From positions 62,001 to 126,000 of the forward strand of contig NZ_RKQQ01000007.1 in the NCBI RefSeq assembly GCF_003814815.1: a DNA stretch of 64,000 bases. Reading direction: 5' to 3'. The translations under genes and the position numbers were made by a program. Positions within the stretch are counted from its first letter, which is position 1. The number at the start of each line of letters is the position of its first letter. The notes below the pieces were generated by a model that did no database searches, had not been told where the DNA came from, and was given only the letters and a program-made list of their open reading frames with translations. Below are positions 9,888-19,299 of this stretch, one piece after another. This stretch comes from Salisediminibacterium halotolerans (GTDB lineage Bacteria; Bacillota; Bacilli; Bacillales; Salisediminibacteriaceae).

Positions 9888-11827
9888 TGCGATTCCCCCT
9901 CTGGTTGTAATAAATCTTTATGTGAAAATACAGCCACCGCCATGGGCGGAACCATAATTTTCATGTGTTGTTCTTGGCCGTGCCAGCTTTCATCGAACGT
10001 GTGGTGATCATACGGGTTAACTTGGCCTGATCCTCCGTACGTTTCCTGATCGGAGTTGAAAACTTCTTGATAAACACCTGGCTGCGGAACGCCGACTTTG
10101 TAATCGTAATGAACGACCGGGGTGAAATTACAAACGACAACAGCCTCATCTCCCGGCGTTTTGCCGCGGCGGATAAAGCATAATATACTTTGATCGTTGT
10201 TATCAGCGTCGATAAACTGAAAACCGGAGCTGTCGTGATCGTTCTCATACAGAGCAGTTGTATCTTTATAGAGATGGTTAATATCCCGGATGTAATGTTG
10301 CATGCTTTGGTGCAGCGGGTAGTCAAGCAAATGCCAGTCAAGGTCTTCTTTGTCTTTCCACTCGGCATACATGCCGAGTTCGCTGCCCATAAACAGCAAT
10401 TTTTTCCCCGGATGCATCATTTGATAACCGATTAAGGCTCTCATGCCGGCGAATTTTTGCCACTGATCGCCCGGATTTTTATCCAAAATTGATTTCTTGC
10501 CGTGAACAACTTCATCGTGCGACAAGGGTAGGACAAAATTTTCCGAGAAGGTGTACATAAACGAAAAGGTGAGCAAATGGTGATTGTATTTTCGGTGAAT
10601 CGGATCGAGTTCAAAATATTTCAACGTGTCGTTCATCCAGCCCATATTCCACTTGTAGTTGAACCCTAGGCCGCCGACGTACGTCGGTGAAGTGACGAGC
10701 GGGATATCGGTGCTGTCTTCTGCCATCATTAAAACGGTGTCGTCGTAGGAGAAGACAACTTCATTCATTTTTTTCAAAAAGGCGATCGATTCTAAATTTT
10801 CTTCGCCGCCGTAAGAGTTGATCATTTTCGGTCCGTCATCAGGCAGATCGAAGTTTAAATAAATCATGCTTGCTACAGCATCGACGCGGATTCCGTCCAA
10901 GTGAAATTCCTTCAGCCAAAATACAGCATTTGAAATTAAAAAACTTTGAATTTCCGGCCGGCCGAAATCGAAGGTGAGTGTCCCCCATGACGGCTTGTCG
11001 GCTTTACGGTGATCGGCATACTCAAACAGCGGTTCGCCGTCAAATTGCCGCAGGCCGTGATCATCCCGGCAGAAATGGCCCGGAACCCAATCGAGAATGA
11101 CGCCGATGTTGTTTTGATGACATTGGTCAACGAAATACTTGAAATCTTCCGGCCGTCCGTAACGGCTCGTGACCGCATAATAACCTGTGATTTGATAGCC
11201 CCAGGAAAGATCGAACGGGTGTTCTGTAATCGGCATTAATTCGATATGTGTATAGCCGAGTTTTTTCACATACGGAATTAACGTTTCCGCTAATTCACGG
11301 TAGGAAAACAGCGCTTCATCTTCATCTTCAAAAGCGAATTCTCCGGGTTTTTTCTGCCATGTACCGAGGTGGACTTCATAAATGTTGACGGGTGATTCGT
11401 AAGATGACCGCTTTTCTTTTGCTTTAAACCATCCTTGGTCGTTCCATGTGTAACCGGGGTCATCCCAAACGACAGAACCGGTATTGGGGCGCACTTCAGC
11501 ATAGCGGGCATAAGGATCCGCTTTTAACCGCGTCGTTCCGTTCGGGTGAGAAAGGTGATATTTATAAACGCTACCAGGTTTAATCGTTGTGAAAAAACCG
11601 GCCCATAAACCGTTGTCAGTTACCTTTGTCAGCGGCGCATCCCCGCTGTCCCAATTGTTAAAGTCGCCGACAACGGAAACGTAATTTGCATGGGGAGCCC
11701 AAACGGCAAAACGAAAGCCTTCTTTTTGGTCAAGCGTTACTTTGTGGACTCCGAGGAGGCGGTAGCTTTCATAATGCGTTCCTTGATGGAAGAGGTACGT
11801 TTCTTCTTCATGGAGGAGTTGTGTCAT
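9884..11827 (-). CDS. glgB: 1,4-alpha-glucan branching enzyme
   Basis: This GH13 enzyme creates alpha-1,6 branches in glycogen. The order is an N-terminal CBM48 domain (about residues 20-115) and then the (beta/alpha)8 barrel. The catalytic nucleophile lies in DGIRVDAV, the acid Glu in MMAEDST and the transition-state Asp in LSHDEVVHG. The length of 647 aa is normal. The second of two close in-frame ATGs (11827) was chosen because GGAAG lies 6 bases upstream, whereas it abuts the first. This is the promoter-proximal gene of glgBCDAP, diverging from the pullulanase gene. Confidence 0.95.
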   Translation of the reverse strand: MTQLLHEEETYLFHQGTHYESYRLLGVHKVTLDQKEGFRFAVWAPHANYVSVVGDFNNWDSGDAPLTKVTDNGLWAGFFTTIKPGSVYKYHLSHPNGTTRLKADPYARYAEVRPNTGSVVWDDPGYTWNDQGWFKAKEKRSSYESPVNIYEVHLGTWQKKPGEFAFEDEDEALFSYRELAETLIPYVKKLGYTHIELMPITEHPFDLSWGYQITGYYAVTSRYGRPEDFKYFVDQCHQNNIGVILDWVPGHFCRDDHGLRQFDGEPLFEYADHRKADKPSWGTLTFDFGRPEIQSFLISNAVFWLKEFHLDGIRVDAVASMIYLNFDLPDDGPKMINSYGGEENLESIAFLKKMNEVVFSYDDTVLMMAEDSTDIPLVTSPTYVGGLGFNYKWNMGWMNDTLKYFELDPIHRKYNHHLLTFSFMYTFSENFVLPLSHDEVVHGKKSILDKNPGDQWQKFAGMRALIGYQMMHPGKKLLFMGSELGMYAEWKDKEDLDWHLLDYPLHQSMQHYIRDINHLYKDTTALYENDHDSSGFQFIDADNNDQSILCFIRRGKTPGDEAVVVCNFTPVVHYDYKVGVPQPGVYQEVFNSDQETYGGSGQVNPYDHHTFDESWHGQEQHMKIMVPPMAVAVFSHKDLLQPEGESQ

Positions 11828-11880
11828 AAGCATCTTCCTTTCTTTTTAAAGAGGTGGTGATTGGAAAAACTCTTCCTTGT

Positions 11881-11909
11881 ATTATATTTCTTGATTGTAC
11901 AGCATATTC
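11881..11909 (-). promoter_or_regulatory. Candidate sigma-E-like promoter for glgBCDAP
   Basis: Read on the minus strand, GAATATG (11909-11903) and AATATAAT (11888-11881) are separated by 14 bases. This resembles the mother-cell sigma-E pattern. B. subtilis glgBCDAP is known to be expressed in sporulation. The match is imperfect and unproven. Confidence 0.3.
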
Positions 11910-12033
11910 CCTTTAAATAAATGTGATAAAAGCGAGAATTTTTTGAAAGTAAATTTCGTTGAAAGTTCATGCCGAACAGAGTATGATCAAAGGTGCAAAG
12001 AAATTATTGAATGTACGGAATGAGGGTCGCACG

Positions 12034-14151
12034 ATGAGACAAGTGACAGGCTGGATTGATGAACCGAACCGGGTTAAATTAATAGGGGCAGGTTTGCACA
12101 ACCGGATTCATATCTACGATCCGGCAGTCATTCTTGGTGAGAAAGAACGCATCAATTTAACGGTTGTAAATATTGACGGCGACGAAGCTGATCTCGTCTC
12201 AGACAAATATATTTATCCCGGCGAAGAGCGGACCATTTATATCCGTGATTTGTCTGCGCCTGTTCATGCCGGAGCTGTTGTCCGATCGGAATGGTTTGAA
12301 CGGATGTATGATGACAGCAGCAATACGTTCGGGGCGCTGTATGAAAAAACGAAAACCGTTTTCCGCGTATGGAGCCCGACGGCGACAAAGATGAGTGTCG
12401 AAGTGAACGGCCGCCAGTACCGAATGAAGCGGTCGTTTTTAGGAACGTGGGAAAGGACTGTCCGCGGTGATCTTCACGGAGCGCGCTACCTTTATATTGC
12501 GACAGTACAAGGAGTAAAAGCGCGGGTGATTGACCCTTACACGAAATCCTTGACAGCAAACAGCAAGCACGGCGTCGTGCTCGATTTGTCGAAAACAACG
12601 CCGAAGCAGTTCCTGTATGAAGCGAAAAATCGCCCTGAACATTTGCAAGACAGTATTATATATGAGCTGCACGTGCGGGATGCGACTGTGCACAAAGACA
12701 GCGGCGTTCGTTACAAAGGGAAATTCGCCGGGTTAACCGAACGCAATACGACGACCTCTGACGGGTATCCGACAGGATTGAATTACATTTCGAATTTAGG
12801 GGTTACGCATGTTCAGCTTTTGCCGGTCAATGATTTTGCGCGTGTCGATGACCGTAAACCTGAAACGGGCTATAACTGGGGGTACGATCCGCTCTTTTTT
12901 CAAGCGCCGGAAGGCAGTTATGCGACGGATCCTGTTGATCCGGAATGCCGAATTTGCGAATTGAAAAAACTCGTTCACGTTTTCCATGAAGAAGAGCTCG
13001 GCGTTATTCTGGACGTCGTTTACAATCACGTCTACATAATGGAAGAATCGCCGTTTGAAATGCTTGTTCCCGGTTACTATTTCCGCTATACGGATGACGG
13101 GAAAGTAAGCAACGGAACCGGGGTCGGAAATGATATCGCAACGGAGCGGCCGATGGTGAGAAAGTTCATCTTGGATACCATTGATTACTGGCTGAACGAA
13201 TACAATGTGGACGGATTTCGCTTTGATTTAATGGGAATTATGGACATAGGCACGATGCAGGAAATTGTTAAGCGGACAAAAGAAGAATCGAAGCCGATCA
13301 TGCTGCTTGGCGAAGGATGGGATATGCCGACGGCGCTTCCGACGGAGGAGAGAGCAGCGAGTCATCAGTCACACCGTCTGACCGGACTGCGCTTTTTTAA
13401 CGATTTGTTTCGCGATTCGATAAAAGGAAGTTCTTTTCATCTTGAAGATCGCGGCTATATTAACGGCGGGGGGAGGTATGTCGAACGGCTCGAGCAGCTT
13501 GTTTCCGGTTCGTGGATACCGGAAGATCAGCCGATTCCCCCTCTCGTAGAAGATGTCCGTCAAAATGTCAACTACGTAGAGTGTCATGATAACCACACGT
13601 TGTGGGACCGGCTTAAAGTATCCAATCCTGATGCCGGAGAGCTGTCAAGACGGAAAATGCATCAGCTTGCTACGGCGATAACGATCTTAAGTCAAGGTGT
13701 GCCGTTCATTCATGCAGGTCAGGAGTTTTACCGCACGAAATACGGGGACGGCAACTCCTATATCTCAGGGGATGACATTAACCAGCTCGACTGGCAACGG
13801 GCTGAGTCTTTCGCCGAAGATGTCGCGTGGATTTGCAAATTGATTGAAATCCGAAATGCATGCGAGGGGTTTCGTAAACGGTCGAATACAGCTGTGGAGG
13901 AAAGACTTTACAGCTTTCAGACGCCCGAACCTGTTTACGGGTGGATGATGTTTGGCTACGACGAAGATATCGCTGTTTATTTAAACCCGGTAGACCGGTC
14001 GTTTCAAATACAAATCCCCTCGCTCGGCAACTGGTCATTAATGGCGTCGAACCAGCGGGAAGAATTATTCTCGACACAGTCGATGCTCGGGAACCAAACG
14101 GAGCTATTTCCTTACGAGTGTCTCATTGTAAAAAAAGCTTATAACAGTTGA
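12034..14151 (+). CDS. amyX: Type I pullulanase
   Basis: This 705-residue GH13 debranching enzyme hydrolyses alpha-1,6 bonds in pullulan, starch or glycogen. The type I signature YNWGYDP is present near residue 280. The barrel catalytic motifs follow: DVVYNH, VDGFRFDLMG (nucleophile Asp), LLGEGWD (acid Glu) and VECHDNH. An N-terminal N1-like domain and a CBM48 domain precede the barrel. No signal peptide is visible, so the enzyme is probably cytoplasmic and acts with GlgP on branched glucans. The ATG at 12034 has GAGGG seven bases upstream; a frame extension to 11959 lacks such a site. It diverges from glgBCDAP. Confidence 0.93.
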   Translation: MRQVTGWIDEPNRVKLIGAGLHNRIHIYDPAVILGEKERINLTVVNIDGDEADLVSDKYIYPGEERTIYIRDLSAPVHAGAVVRSEWFERMYDDSSNTFGALYEKTKTVFRVWSPTATKMSVEVNGRQYRMKRSFLGTWERTVRGDLHGARYLYIATVQGVKARVIDPYTKSLTANSKHGVVLDLSKTTPKQFLYEAKNRPEHLQDSIIYELHVRDATVHKDSGVRYKGKFAGLTERNTTTSDGYPTGLNYISNLGVTHVQLLPVNDFARVDDRKPETGYNWGYDPLFFQAPEGSYATDPVDPECRICELKKLVHVFHEEELGVILDVVYNHVYIMEESPFEMLVPGYYFRYTDDGKVSNGTGVGNDIATERPMVRKFILDTIDYWLNEYNVDGFRFDLMGIMDIGTMQEIVKRTKEESKPIMLLGEGWDMPTALPTEERAASHQSHRLTGLRFFNDLFRDSIKGSSFHLEDRGYINGGGRYVERLEQLVSGSWIPEDQPIPPLVEDVRQNVNYVECHDNHTLWDRLKVSNPDAGELSRRKMHQLATAITILSQGVPFIHAGQEFYRTKYGDGNSYISGDDINQLDWQRAESFAEDVAWICKLIEIRNACEGFRKRSNTAVEERLYSFQTPEPVYGWMMFGYDEDIAVYLNPVDRSFQIQIPSLGNWSLMASNQREELFSTQSMLGNQTELFPYECLIVKKAYNS

Positions 14152-14182
14152 ACTGTAAAGGTATCTTATTTACAATGATAGA

Positions 14183-14203
14183 GGGCGTTCTGCGCCTTTT
14201 TTT
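14183..14203 (+). terminator. Short intrinsic terminator after pullulanase gene
   Basis: A small GGCG/CGCC stem with a TTCTG loop is followed by a seven-base T-run. The short stem makes it weaker than the others in this window. Confidence 0.5.
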
Positions 14204-14274
14204 GTCAATTGCTGCTGTTTTATACTACGCGGCAACATGCGATCATGAATGAACAATAAATGAGGGTGAATCAT

Positions 14275-15060
14275 TTGGAACAATTCCTGGGTGGAGATTG
14301 GCAAATACGTCCTGCCGGCGGTGCGACCGGCGAAGCGTATATTGCTGAACAAGGTGAACAAAAAATATTTATAAAGCGCAACTCTTCACCGTTTCTCGCC
14401 GTTTTGTCGGCAGAAGGAATTGTTCCAAAACTGCTTTGGACGAAACGGCTTGAAAACGGTGATGTGATTACCGCTCAACAATGGGTGGACGGACGTGAAT
14501 TGAAAGCATCCGATATGAACCGGCATGACGTTGCCCGGCTTCTTGCAAAAATTCACCGCTCGAGAGATTTGCTTGAAATGTTTAAACGTATGGGGAATAC
14601 CCCGTTAAAACCGGAAGATATTTTATACGATATTCAAAAGCGTTGTGAAGCGCTTATTCAGAGCGATGAAGAAATGAACAGAGCGCTGCAATGGCTGGAA
14701 GAAAACCGCCCTGTCTACGATGTTCAAGAGTTTGTTGTCTGTCATGCGGATGTAAACCATAACAATTGGATCGAGTGCACGATCAACGGCAAAGATGATT
14801 TGTATTTGATTGATTGGGACGGATCGCAAGTTGCGGATCCGGCTTTAGATCTTGCGCCGCTTTTGTATTTATATATTCCGAGCGGCGATTGGCATTCGTG
14901 GATGCAGGCATACGGCCTTGAGCTGAATGATGCATTGCTTATGAAAATGCGCTGGTATATGATGGCGCTCATACTGGAAAATATTGTTTGGTACGAAAAG
15001 CGCCAGCGTTCGACGGAGCGCCAAGAATGGACGAAAAAACTGCGGGAGCTTCTGCAGTGA
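14275..15060 (+). CDS. ytmP: YtmP, aminoglycoside phosphotransferase-fold kinase-like protein
   Basis: This 261-residue protein belongs to the choline-kinase/aminoglycoside phosphotransferase fold. The Brenner-type motif HADVNHNNW (catalytic Asp and metal Asn) is followed by LIDWDGSQVADPALDLA, the second metal-binding Asp region. The N-terminus, PAGGATGEAY, matches the B. subtilis YtmP I remember. The substrate is unknown. I chose TTG at 14275 with GAGGGTGA just upstream; an ATG at 14260 lies before that site. It is followed by trmB after 32 bases, the same pairing as in B. subtilis. Confidence 0.85.
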   Translation: MEQFLGGDWQIRPAGGATGEAYIAEQGEQKIFIKRNSSPFLAVLSAEGIVPKLLWTKRLENGDVITAQQWVDGRELKASDMNRHDVARLLAKIHRSRDLLEMFKRMGNTPLKPEDILYDIQKRCEALIQSDEEMNRALQWLEENRPVYDVQEFVVCHADVNHNNWIECTINGKDDLYLIDWDGSQVADPALDLAPLLYLYIPSGDWHSWMQAYGLELNDALLMKMRWYMMALILENIVWYEKRQRSTERQEWTKKLRELLQ

Positions 15061-15092
15061 ATAGCGACAGCAAAAAGGAGTGACCCTGTACG

Positions 15093-15734
15093 ATGCGTTT
15101 ACGTAATAAACCTTGGGCCCGAAGTTATATGGACGCGCGCCCGCATATTGTCGAACTTGATCCCCGCGGACAAAAAGGGCGATGGAAAGAGCTGTTCGGA
15201 AATGACAATCCTTTGCATATAGAAATAGGAACGGGGAAAGGGCGCTTTATTACCGAAATGGCCAAGGCGAACCCGGAGATTAATTATATCGGTATCGAAC
15301 GGTTTGAATCGGTGATTGTGAAAGCCGTTCAAAAAGCCGGAGAAGAGCCGCCCCCGAATCTTAGGCTAATTGAAGCGGATGTTAAAAATATCGAGCATTT
15401 ATTTGCGCAAAATGAAGTTGATCGTCTGTATTTAAATTTCTCAGACCCGTGGCCGAAAAAAAGGCATGCGAAAAGACGTTTAACGAACGAATGGTTTTTG
15501 AAGTGGTACGCCTTGATCCTTAAAGATCACGGGGAAATTCACTTTAAAACAGATAACCAAGGTCTGTTTGAGTATTCGATTGAGAGCATGACGGCATTCG
15601 GCTACCGATTGAAAAATATCAGCCTGGATTTGCATAACAGTGAGATGACAGATAACATAATGACCGAATACGAAGAGAAATTTTCCAACAAGGGTATGAG
15701 AATTTACCGTCTGGAAGCAACGCTGAATTGGTAA
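15093..15734 (+). CDS. trmB: tRNA (guanine-N7-)-methyltransferase
   Basis: TrmB methylates G46 of tRNA to 7-methylguanosine using S-adenosylmethionine. The SAM-binding loop EIGTGKGRF is at about residues 44-52, followed by GIERFESV. The family hallmark [14 protein letters not shown] is at about 118-131. The length, 213 aa, is standard. AAAGGAG lies upstream of the ATG. It sits between ytmP and ytnP, as in other Bacillaceae. Confidence 0.96.
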   Translation: MRLRNKPWARSYMDARPHIVELDPRGQKGRWKELFGNDNPLHIEIGTGKGRFITEMAKANPEINYIGIERFESVIVKAVQKAGEEPPPNLRLIEADVKNIEHLFAQNEVDRLYLNFSDPWPKKRHAKRRLTNEWFLKWYALILKDHGEIHFKTDNQGLFEYSIESMTAFGYRLKNISLDLHNSEMTDNIMTEYEEKFSNKGMRIYRLEATLNW

Positions 15735-15756
15735 GACAAACTTTAGGAGGTGTTTT

Positions 15757-16608
15757 ATGCTTGAACAGTTGACGTTATCCGATAATTGCCGCTTGACATG
15801 GCTGAACGGGGGAGTGACACACTTGGACGGAGGGGCGATGTTCGGTGTTGTTCCTAAACCGCTCTGGTCCAAAAAATACCCGCCGAATGAGCTGAATCAA
15901 ATTGAGCTGCGGACCGACCCAATTTTGCTGGAAGTAGATGGAAAAAACTATTTGATCGAATCCGGGATCGGCAACGGGAAATTCAGCGATAAAGCAAAGA
16001 AAAATTTTGGGATTACAGAAGAATCACGGCTGACAGAAAGTCTCCGGACTGTGTCGTTAACCCCCGCGGATATCGACGGTGTATTAATGACACACATGCA
16101 CTTTGATCATGCGAGCGGTTTGACAGATGGGAACGGACGTTCGATCTTTCCGAATGCAGTCATTTGGGTTCAGGAAACGGAATGGAACGAATTGCAACAT
16201 CCGAATATCCGTTCTAAAAGTACTTATTTCGAGGAAAACTGGCGGGGAATCGCTGAGCAAACAGAGACGTATGCGCGTGAAAAAAAGATTGCAGACGGCA
16301 TTCGTCTGATCCATACCGGCGGGCACAGTGCAGGACATGCGGTTATTCACATCGCAAGAGGAGGCCAGGAAGTTTGGCATCTCGCCGATTTGCTGCCGAC
16401 TCATGCGCACAAAAATCCGCTCTGGGTGATGGCGTTTGACGACTATCCGATGGATTCGATTGCGCAAAAACAACGGTATCTTAACCCTGATTCATTTGAA
16501 ACTGCCTGGTTCACTTTTTACCACGACGCCTGCTATCGCGCGTTAAAGTGGTCTGAAGACGGAAAAAGCATTCAACAAACGATTGAACGAAATCGGGATA
16601 ACGAATGA
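15757..16608 (+). CDS. ytnP: YtnP-like metallo-beta-lactamase fold hydrolase (lactonase family)
   Basis: This is a 283-residue metallo-hydrolase with the dizinc motif HMHFDHASG (about residues 112-120). Additional His and Asp ligands are in [10 protein letters not shown] and [10 protein letters not shown]. subtilis YtnP has been described as an N-acyl homoserine lactone-degrading lactonase; the substrate here is inferred from homology and position. AGGAGGTG precedes the ATG. The intrinsic terminator downstream is interrupted by the first copy of the terminator-inserted repeat described below. Confidence 0.88.
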   Translation: MLEQLTLSDNCRLTWLNGGVTHLDGGAMFGVVPKPLWSKKYPPNELNQIELRTDPILLEVDGKNYLIESGIGNGKFSDKAKKNFGITEESRLTESLRTVSLTPADIDGVLMTHMHFDHASGLTDGNGRSIFPNAVIWVQETEWNELQHPNIRSKSTYFEENWRGIAEQTETYAREKKIADGIRLIHTGGHSAGHAVIHIARGGQEVWHLADLLPTHAHKNPLWVMAFDDYPMDSIAQKQRYLNPDSFETAWFTFYHDACYRALKWSEDGKSIQQTIERNRDNE

Positions 16609-16610
16609 AA

Positions 16611-16638
16611 AACCGGAACGGCATTGGCCGTTCCGGTT
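16611..16638 (+). repeat. Left copy of duplicated ytnP terminator hairpin (28 bp)
   Basis: A perfect 12-bp stem starting AACCGGAACGGC with loop ATTG is identical to 17002-17029. This copy keeps the upstream A-tract but has lost the T-tract. Confidence 0.95.
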
Positions 16639-17001
16639 AGGTTTTAGACAAAGTCATGACATCGATAGATGTCATATTAATAGGAACGGATGACGACGCA
16701 TCGTCCGGCTTCTTTCCGCGGGCGAGCGCCGAGCCGCTTCGGGCTTGGCCCTGCAGGGTCTCGTCTATCTCGCATTCCCGCAGGATTAAGCCGGGATGCT
16801 GGGTCATCCTCTTTTTTGAAGCGAGTTAATTTATAAAAAAAGAAGCCATGCATCCACTCCTCCGACGCCTCCGGGAAAGCAAGAGACGAAGATCCGGATT
16901 CGGCGGTCCATGGCCGCCGAATACTAGCTGAGTCCTTGCCCGGGACAAGCGGAGAGTAGTGGATTCATGGCTGACATAAAAATATAGTTTGTCTACAATC
17001 T
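16639..17001 (+). mobile_element. Terminator-inserted MITE-like repeat, copy 1 (363 bp)
   Basis: This non-coding repeat is about 92% identical by eye to 43643-44007. Its ends are imperfect inverted repeats, AGGTTTTAGACAAA and TTTGTCTACAATCT (12 of 14 positions pair). They abut two identical copies of the ytnP terminator hairpin. Internal complementary segments include 16846-16858 with 16958-16970, 16898-16906 with 16914-16922, 16688-16694 with 16803-16809, and 16707-16715 with 16839-16847. The last two pairings cross, so they are alternative or pseudoknotted. The only short frame present is not kept in the other copy because of an indel. It has the same orientation as its upstream gene. It is probably a non-autonomous transposable element; no transposase is seen in the window. 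Confidence 0.85.
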
Positions 17002-17029
17002 AACCGGAACGGCATTGGCCGTTCCGGTT
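17002..17029 (+). repeat. Right copy of duplicated ytnP terminator hairpin (28 bp)
   Basis: This is identical to 16611-16638 and is followed by TTTTTG, so it is the functional plus-strand terminator for ytnP read-through transcripts. The bases just outside the two copies differ, so the duplication is exactly the hairpin. Confidence 0.95.
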
Positions 17030-17034
17030 TTTGT

Positions 17035-17364
17035 TTATGCGGCATCTTCTTGTTTCTTGAATTCAAGCACCGTTCCCGTCGAGGAATCGACAAGAAATTC
17101 ATACGCGGCAATTTTTCCGGATTCTTCAGCAATCGTAATGCCGCCTCGGTAAACATGATAGACAAGGTGATCTGTTTCGTACTCCTCTGTCATCATATGC
17201 ACCCAAGATCCTTCGACTTCTCCGATTTGTGAAGCTTTCTTTTTAACCACTTTCAGCGCTTTCTCGGCCGAGAGCGGACTTTCGCTTTTCTCCAGTTGAC
17301 TTTTTGCGAGTACAGTCAATGCGACGCCAGCTCCTAAACCTGCAACAAAACCTTTCCAGCTCAT
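17035..17364 (-). CDS. ytzB: YtzB-like PepSY-domain small membrane-anchored protein
   Basis: This 109-residue protein has an N-terminal hydrophobic helix (FVAGLGAGVALTVL, about residues 6-19) that would anchor it at the membrane or act as an uncleaved signal. A PepSY-type domain follows (SAEKALKVVKKKASQIGEVEGSWV, then YHVYRGGI and EFLVDSSTGTVLE). PepSY domains are thought to modulate proteases or bind peptides, but no function is established for this protein. The neighbours ytnP and ytoP match the B. subtilis ytzB locus. Its stop lies next to the duplicated hairpin at 17002-17029. Confidence 0.8.
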   Translation of the reverse strand: MSWKGFVAGLGAGVALTVLAKSQLEKSESPLSAEKALKVVKKKASQIGEVEGSWVHMMTEEYETDHLVYHVYRGGITIAEESGKIAAYEFLVDSSTGTVLEFKKQEDAA

Positions 17365-17559
17365 GTGATCTTCACCTCTTCTTTAAAACTCGATTGGTAA
17401 TCGATTAATGCGCGAACGGTTTCAAAGACAGTATATCGGAAATAGGCGAAGAAGCCAAACAGAAAATTTCGCATCAGCGAATGCGCAGAAAAACTGGAAG
17501 ATCAAACGCAGTTCCGTTAAAATGAGAACAAGAATGCAGTGAAAAGGAGTGGGTGATGA

Positions 17560-18633
17560 ATGAACGAAGATACATACCGAATGTTTCAAACATTAACGCA
17601 GCTCCCGGGTGCACCGGGACATGAACACGAAGTGCGCAAATACGTGAAAGCTGAATTAGAAAAATACAGTGATGAAGTGATCCAGGACCGTTTAGGCGGA
17701 GTATTTGGTGTGAAACGAGGGGCTGAAGACGAGCCTAAAGTTATGGTCGCAGGTCATATGGATGAAGTCGGTTTTATGGTCACATCGATCAATGATCAAG
17801 GATTGTTGAAGTTCCAGCCGTTGGGAGGCTGGTGGAGTCAAGTGCTCCTCGCCCAGCGACTGCATATCATTACAGACGAAGGCCCTGTCACGGGGGTAAT
17901 CGGTTCAACACCGCCGCATTTATTGGATGAAGAAAAACGGAAGAAGCCGATGGAGATCAAAAACATGTATATTGACATCGGAGCAGACGATAAGGAAGAT
18001 GCTGAAAGAATCGGGATAAAGCCCGGGCAGCCGGTAGTACCGGTCTGCCCGATGGAGACGCTCGCGAACGAAAAAAAGATTTTGGCAAAAGCGTGGGATA
18101 ACCGGTACGGTGTCGGTTTATCGATTGAACTGTTAAAAGAATTGCACGGTGAAAAGACGCCGAACACGCTCTTTTCCGGAGCGACCGTTCAAGAAGAAGT
18201 CGGTCTTCGCGGTTCGCAAGCATCAGCAAATATGATCCAGCCGGATATTTTTTACGCGCTGGACGCAAGTCCGGCCAACGATGCAACCGGAGGGAAAGAT
18301 GCATTCGGACACCTCGGCAAAGGGGCGCTGCTTCGTATTTTCGACCGGACGATGATTACGCACCGGGGGATGCGCGAGTTTATTTTAGATACAGCTGAGT
18401 CACACGATATCCCGTATCAATTTTTTATTTCGCAAGGAGGAACGGATGCCGGGCGGGTGCATACTTCCGGCGACGGCGTACCTTCAGCAGTGATCGGTAT
18501 TTGCTCGCGCTATATTCATACGTCGGCGTCGATGATTCATGTCGACGATTATGCTGCTGCGAAAGAATTGATCACAACACTTGCCCGAAAAACAGATAAA
18601 ACATCGCTTGAAACGATCCGAGCACAAGTATAA
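17560..18633 (+). CDS. ytoP: YtoP, M42-family glutamyl/deblocking aminopeptidase
   Basis: This 357-residue metallo-aminopeptidase of family M42 trims N-terminal residues from peptides in the cytoplasm. The metal ligands are visible: the His in [10 protein letters not shown] (about 67), the Asp in AWDNRYG, the Glu pair in [10 protein letters not shown] (catalytic Glu), the Asp in [11 protein letters not shown] and a late His in [10 protein letters not shown]. The ATG at 17560 lies behind AAAGGAGTGGG. It is a single transcription unit with a bidirectional hairpin downstream. Confidence 0.92.
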   Translation: MNEDTYRMFQTLTQLPGAPGHEHEVRKYVKAELEKYSDEVIQDRLGGVFGVKRGAEDEPKVMVAGHMDEVGFMVTSINDQGLLKFQPLGGWWSQVLLAQRLHIITDEGPVTGVIGSTPPHLLDEEKRKKPMEIKNMYIDIGADDKEDAERIGIKPGQPVVPVCPMETLANEKKILAKAWDNRYGVGLSIELLKELHGEKTPNTLFSGATVQEEVGLRGSQASANMIQPDIFYALDASPANDATGGKDAFGHLGKGALLRIFDRTMITHRGMREFILDTAESHDIPYQFFISQGGTDAGRVHTSGDGVPSAVIGICSRYIHTSASMIHVDDYAAAKELITTLARKTDKTSLETIRAQV

Positions 18634-18653
18634 ACGTCATTCATGCAATTATA

Positions 18654-18694
18654 AAAGGTGCTGCATAGCGGACATACCGCTCGGCAGCACCTTT
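18654..18694. terminator. Bidirectional terminator between ytoP and ytoQ
   Basis: An 11-bp stem (AAAGGTGCTGC / GCAGCACCTTT) encloses a short inner hairpin, with a T-rich side on both strands. It serves the convergent ytoP and ytoQ genes. Confidence 0.85.
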
Positions 18695-18708
18695 GTTTTG
18701 CTGGATGC

Positions 18709-19149
18709 TTAGGCAAAAATGTACGCGAGAGACTGCAAGGCTTGTTCCGGTGTTTCGACCGTTACTTGAGCTTTCTCTGATAATTCCTTCAGCGGGTGGT
18801 GAAGCTGCGGCGGACGGATTAAAATCAGCGGTTTGCCTAGTGCGACGGCGGTTGCAGCGTCCATTGCACTGTTCCACTGTTTGTAATTTTCGCCAAAAAG
18901 AGCAATGACAACATCCGACTTTTCGAGAAGAACTCTTGTGCGCAGATTGTTCAGCTGCGAAGCGGCCTCATCTTTATAGACGGGACTCGGCTGTTCTCCG
19001 AGAATCTCTTCGCCGATGTTATCAGAGCGATCGTGGTTTTCCATCGGGCCGGTGAATTGAACCGGGAGTCCTTGTTTTGAAGCGAGCTCTTTCAGCTCTT
19101 GTCGCCAATCATCGTGAATCTGTCCGGCTAAGTATACAGTTAATTCCAT
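18709..19149 (-). CDS. ytoQ: YtoQ family protein
   Basis: This 146-residue conserved Bacillales protein has the features of the YtoQ family, whose fold resembles nucleoside 2-deoxyribosyltransferases. These are an N-terminal YLAGQIHDDW, a central SDVVIALFGENYKQWNSAMDAA and a hydrophobic strand before LILIRPP. The Glu/Asp-rich loop GEEILGEQPS and the WNSAMD stretch could line a nucleotide-like pocket, but no reaction is known to me. AGGAGG precedes the start on the minus strand. It diverges from the EIIC-like gene. Confidence 0.85.
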   Translation of the reverse strand: MELTVYLAGQIHDDWRQELKELASKQGLPVQFTGPMENHDRSDNIGEEILGEQPSPVYKDEAASQLNNLRTRVLLEKSDVVIALFGENYKQWNSAMDAATAVALGKPLILIRPPQLHHPLKELSEKAQVTVETPEQALQSLAYIFA

Positions 19150-19299
19150 CTTATCCCTCCTTTAATGGCCATTCACAAGAACATTTCCCGTTTCATTTTG
19201 CTTCAAACGTAGCTTAAGGATAACAGCCCGCAAAAAAAGAAAAATTATGATAAAATAACCCCGGTATTTATCAAGACGAATTCGGCTTTGGAGGATATT

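Noticed and set aside
11934-11950. A possible cre-like sequence (AAAAGCGAGAATT) before the pullulanase gene
   Set aside because: The second half-site is poor, with about 10 of 14 positions matching.
16639-17001. Group IIC intron remnant, since such introns insert next to terminators
   Set aside because: No domain V/VI-like 3' end was recognised. Group II introns do not duplicate the hairpin on both sides, and terminal inverted repeats favour a DNA transposon.
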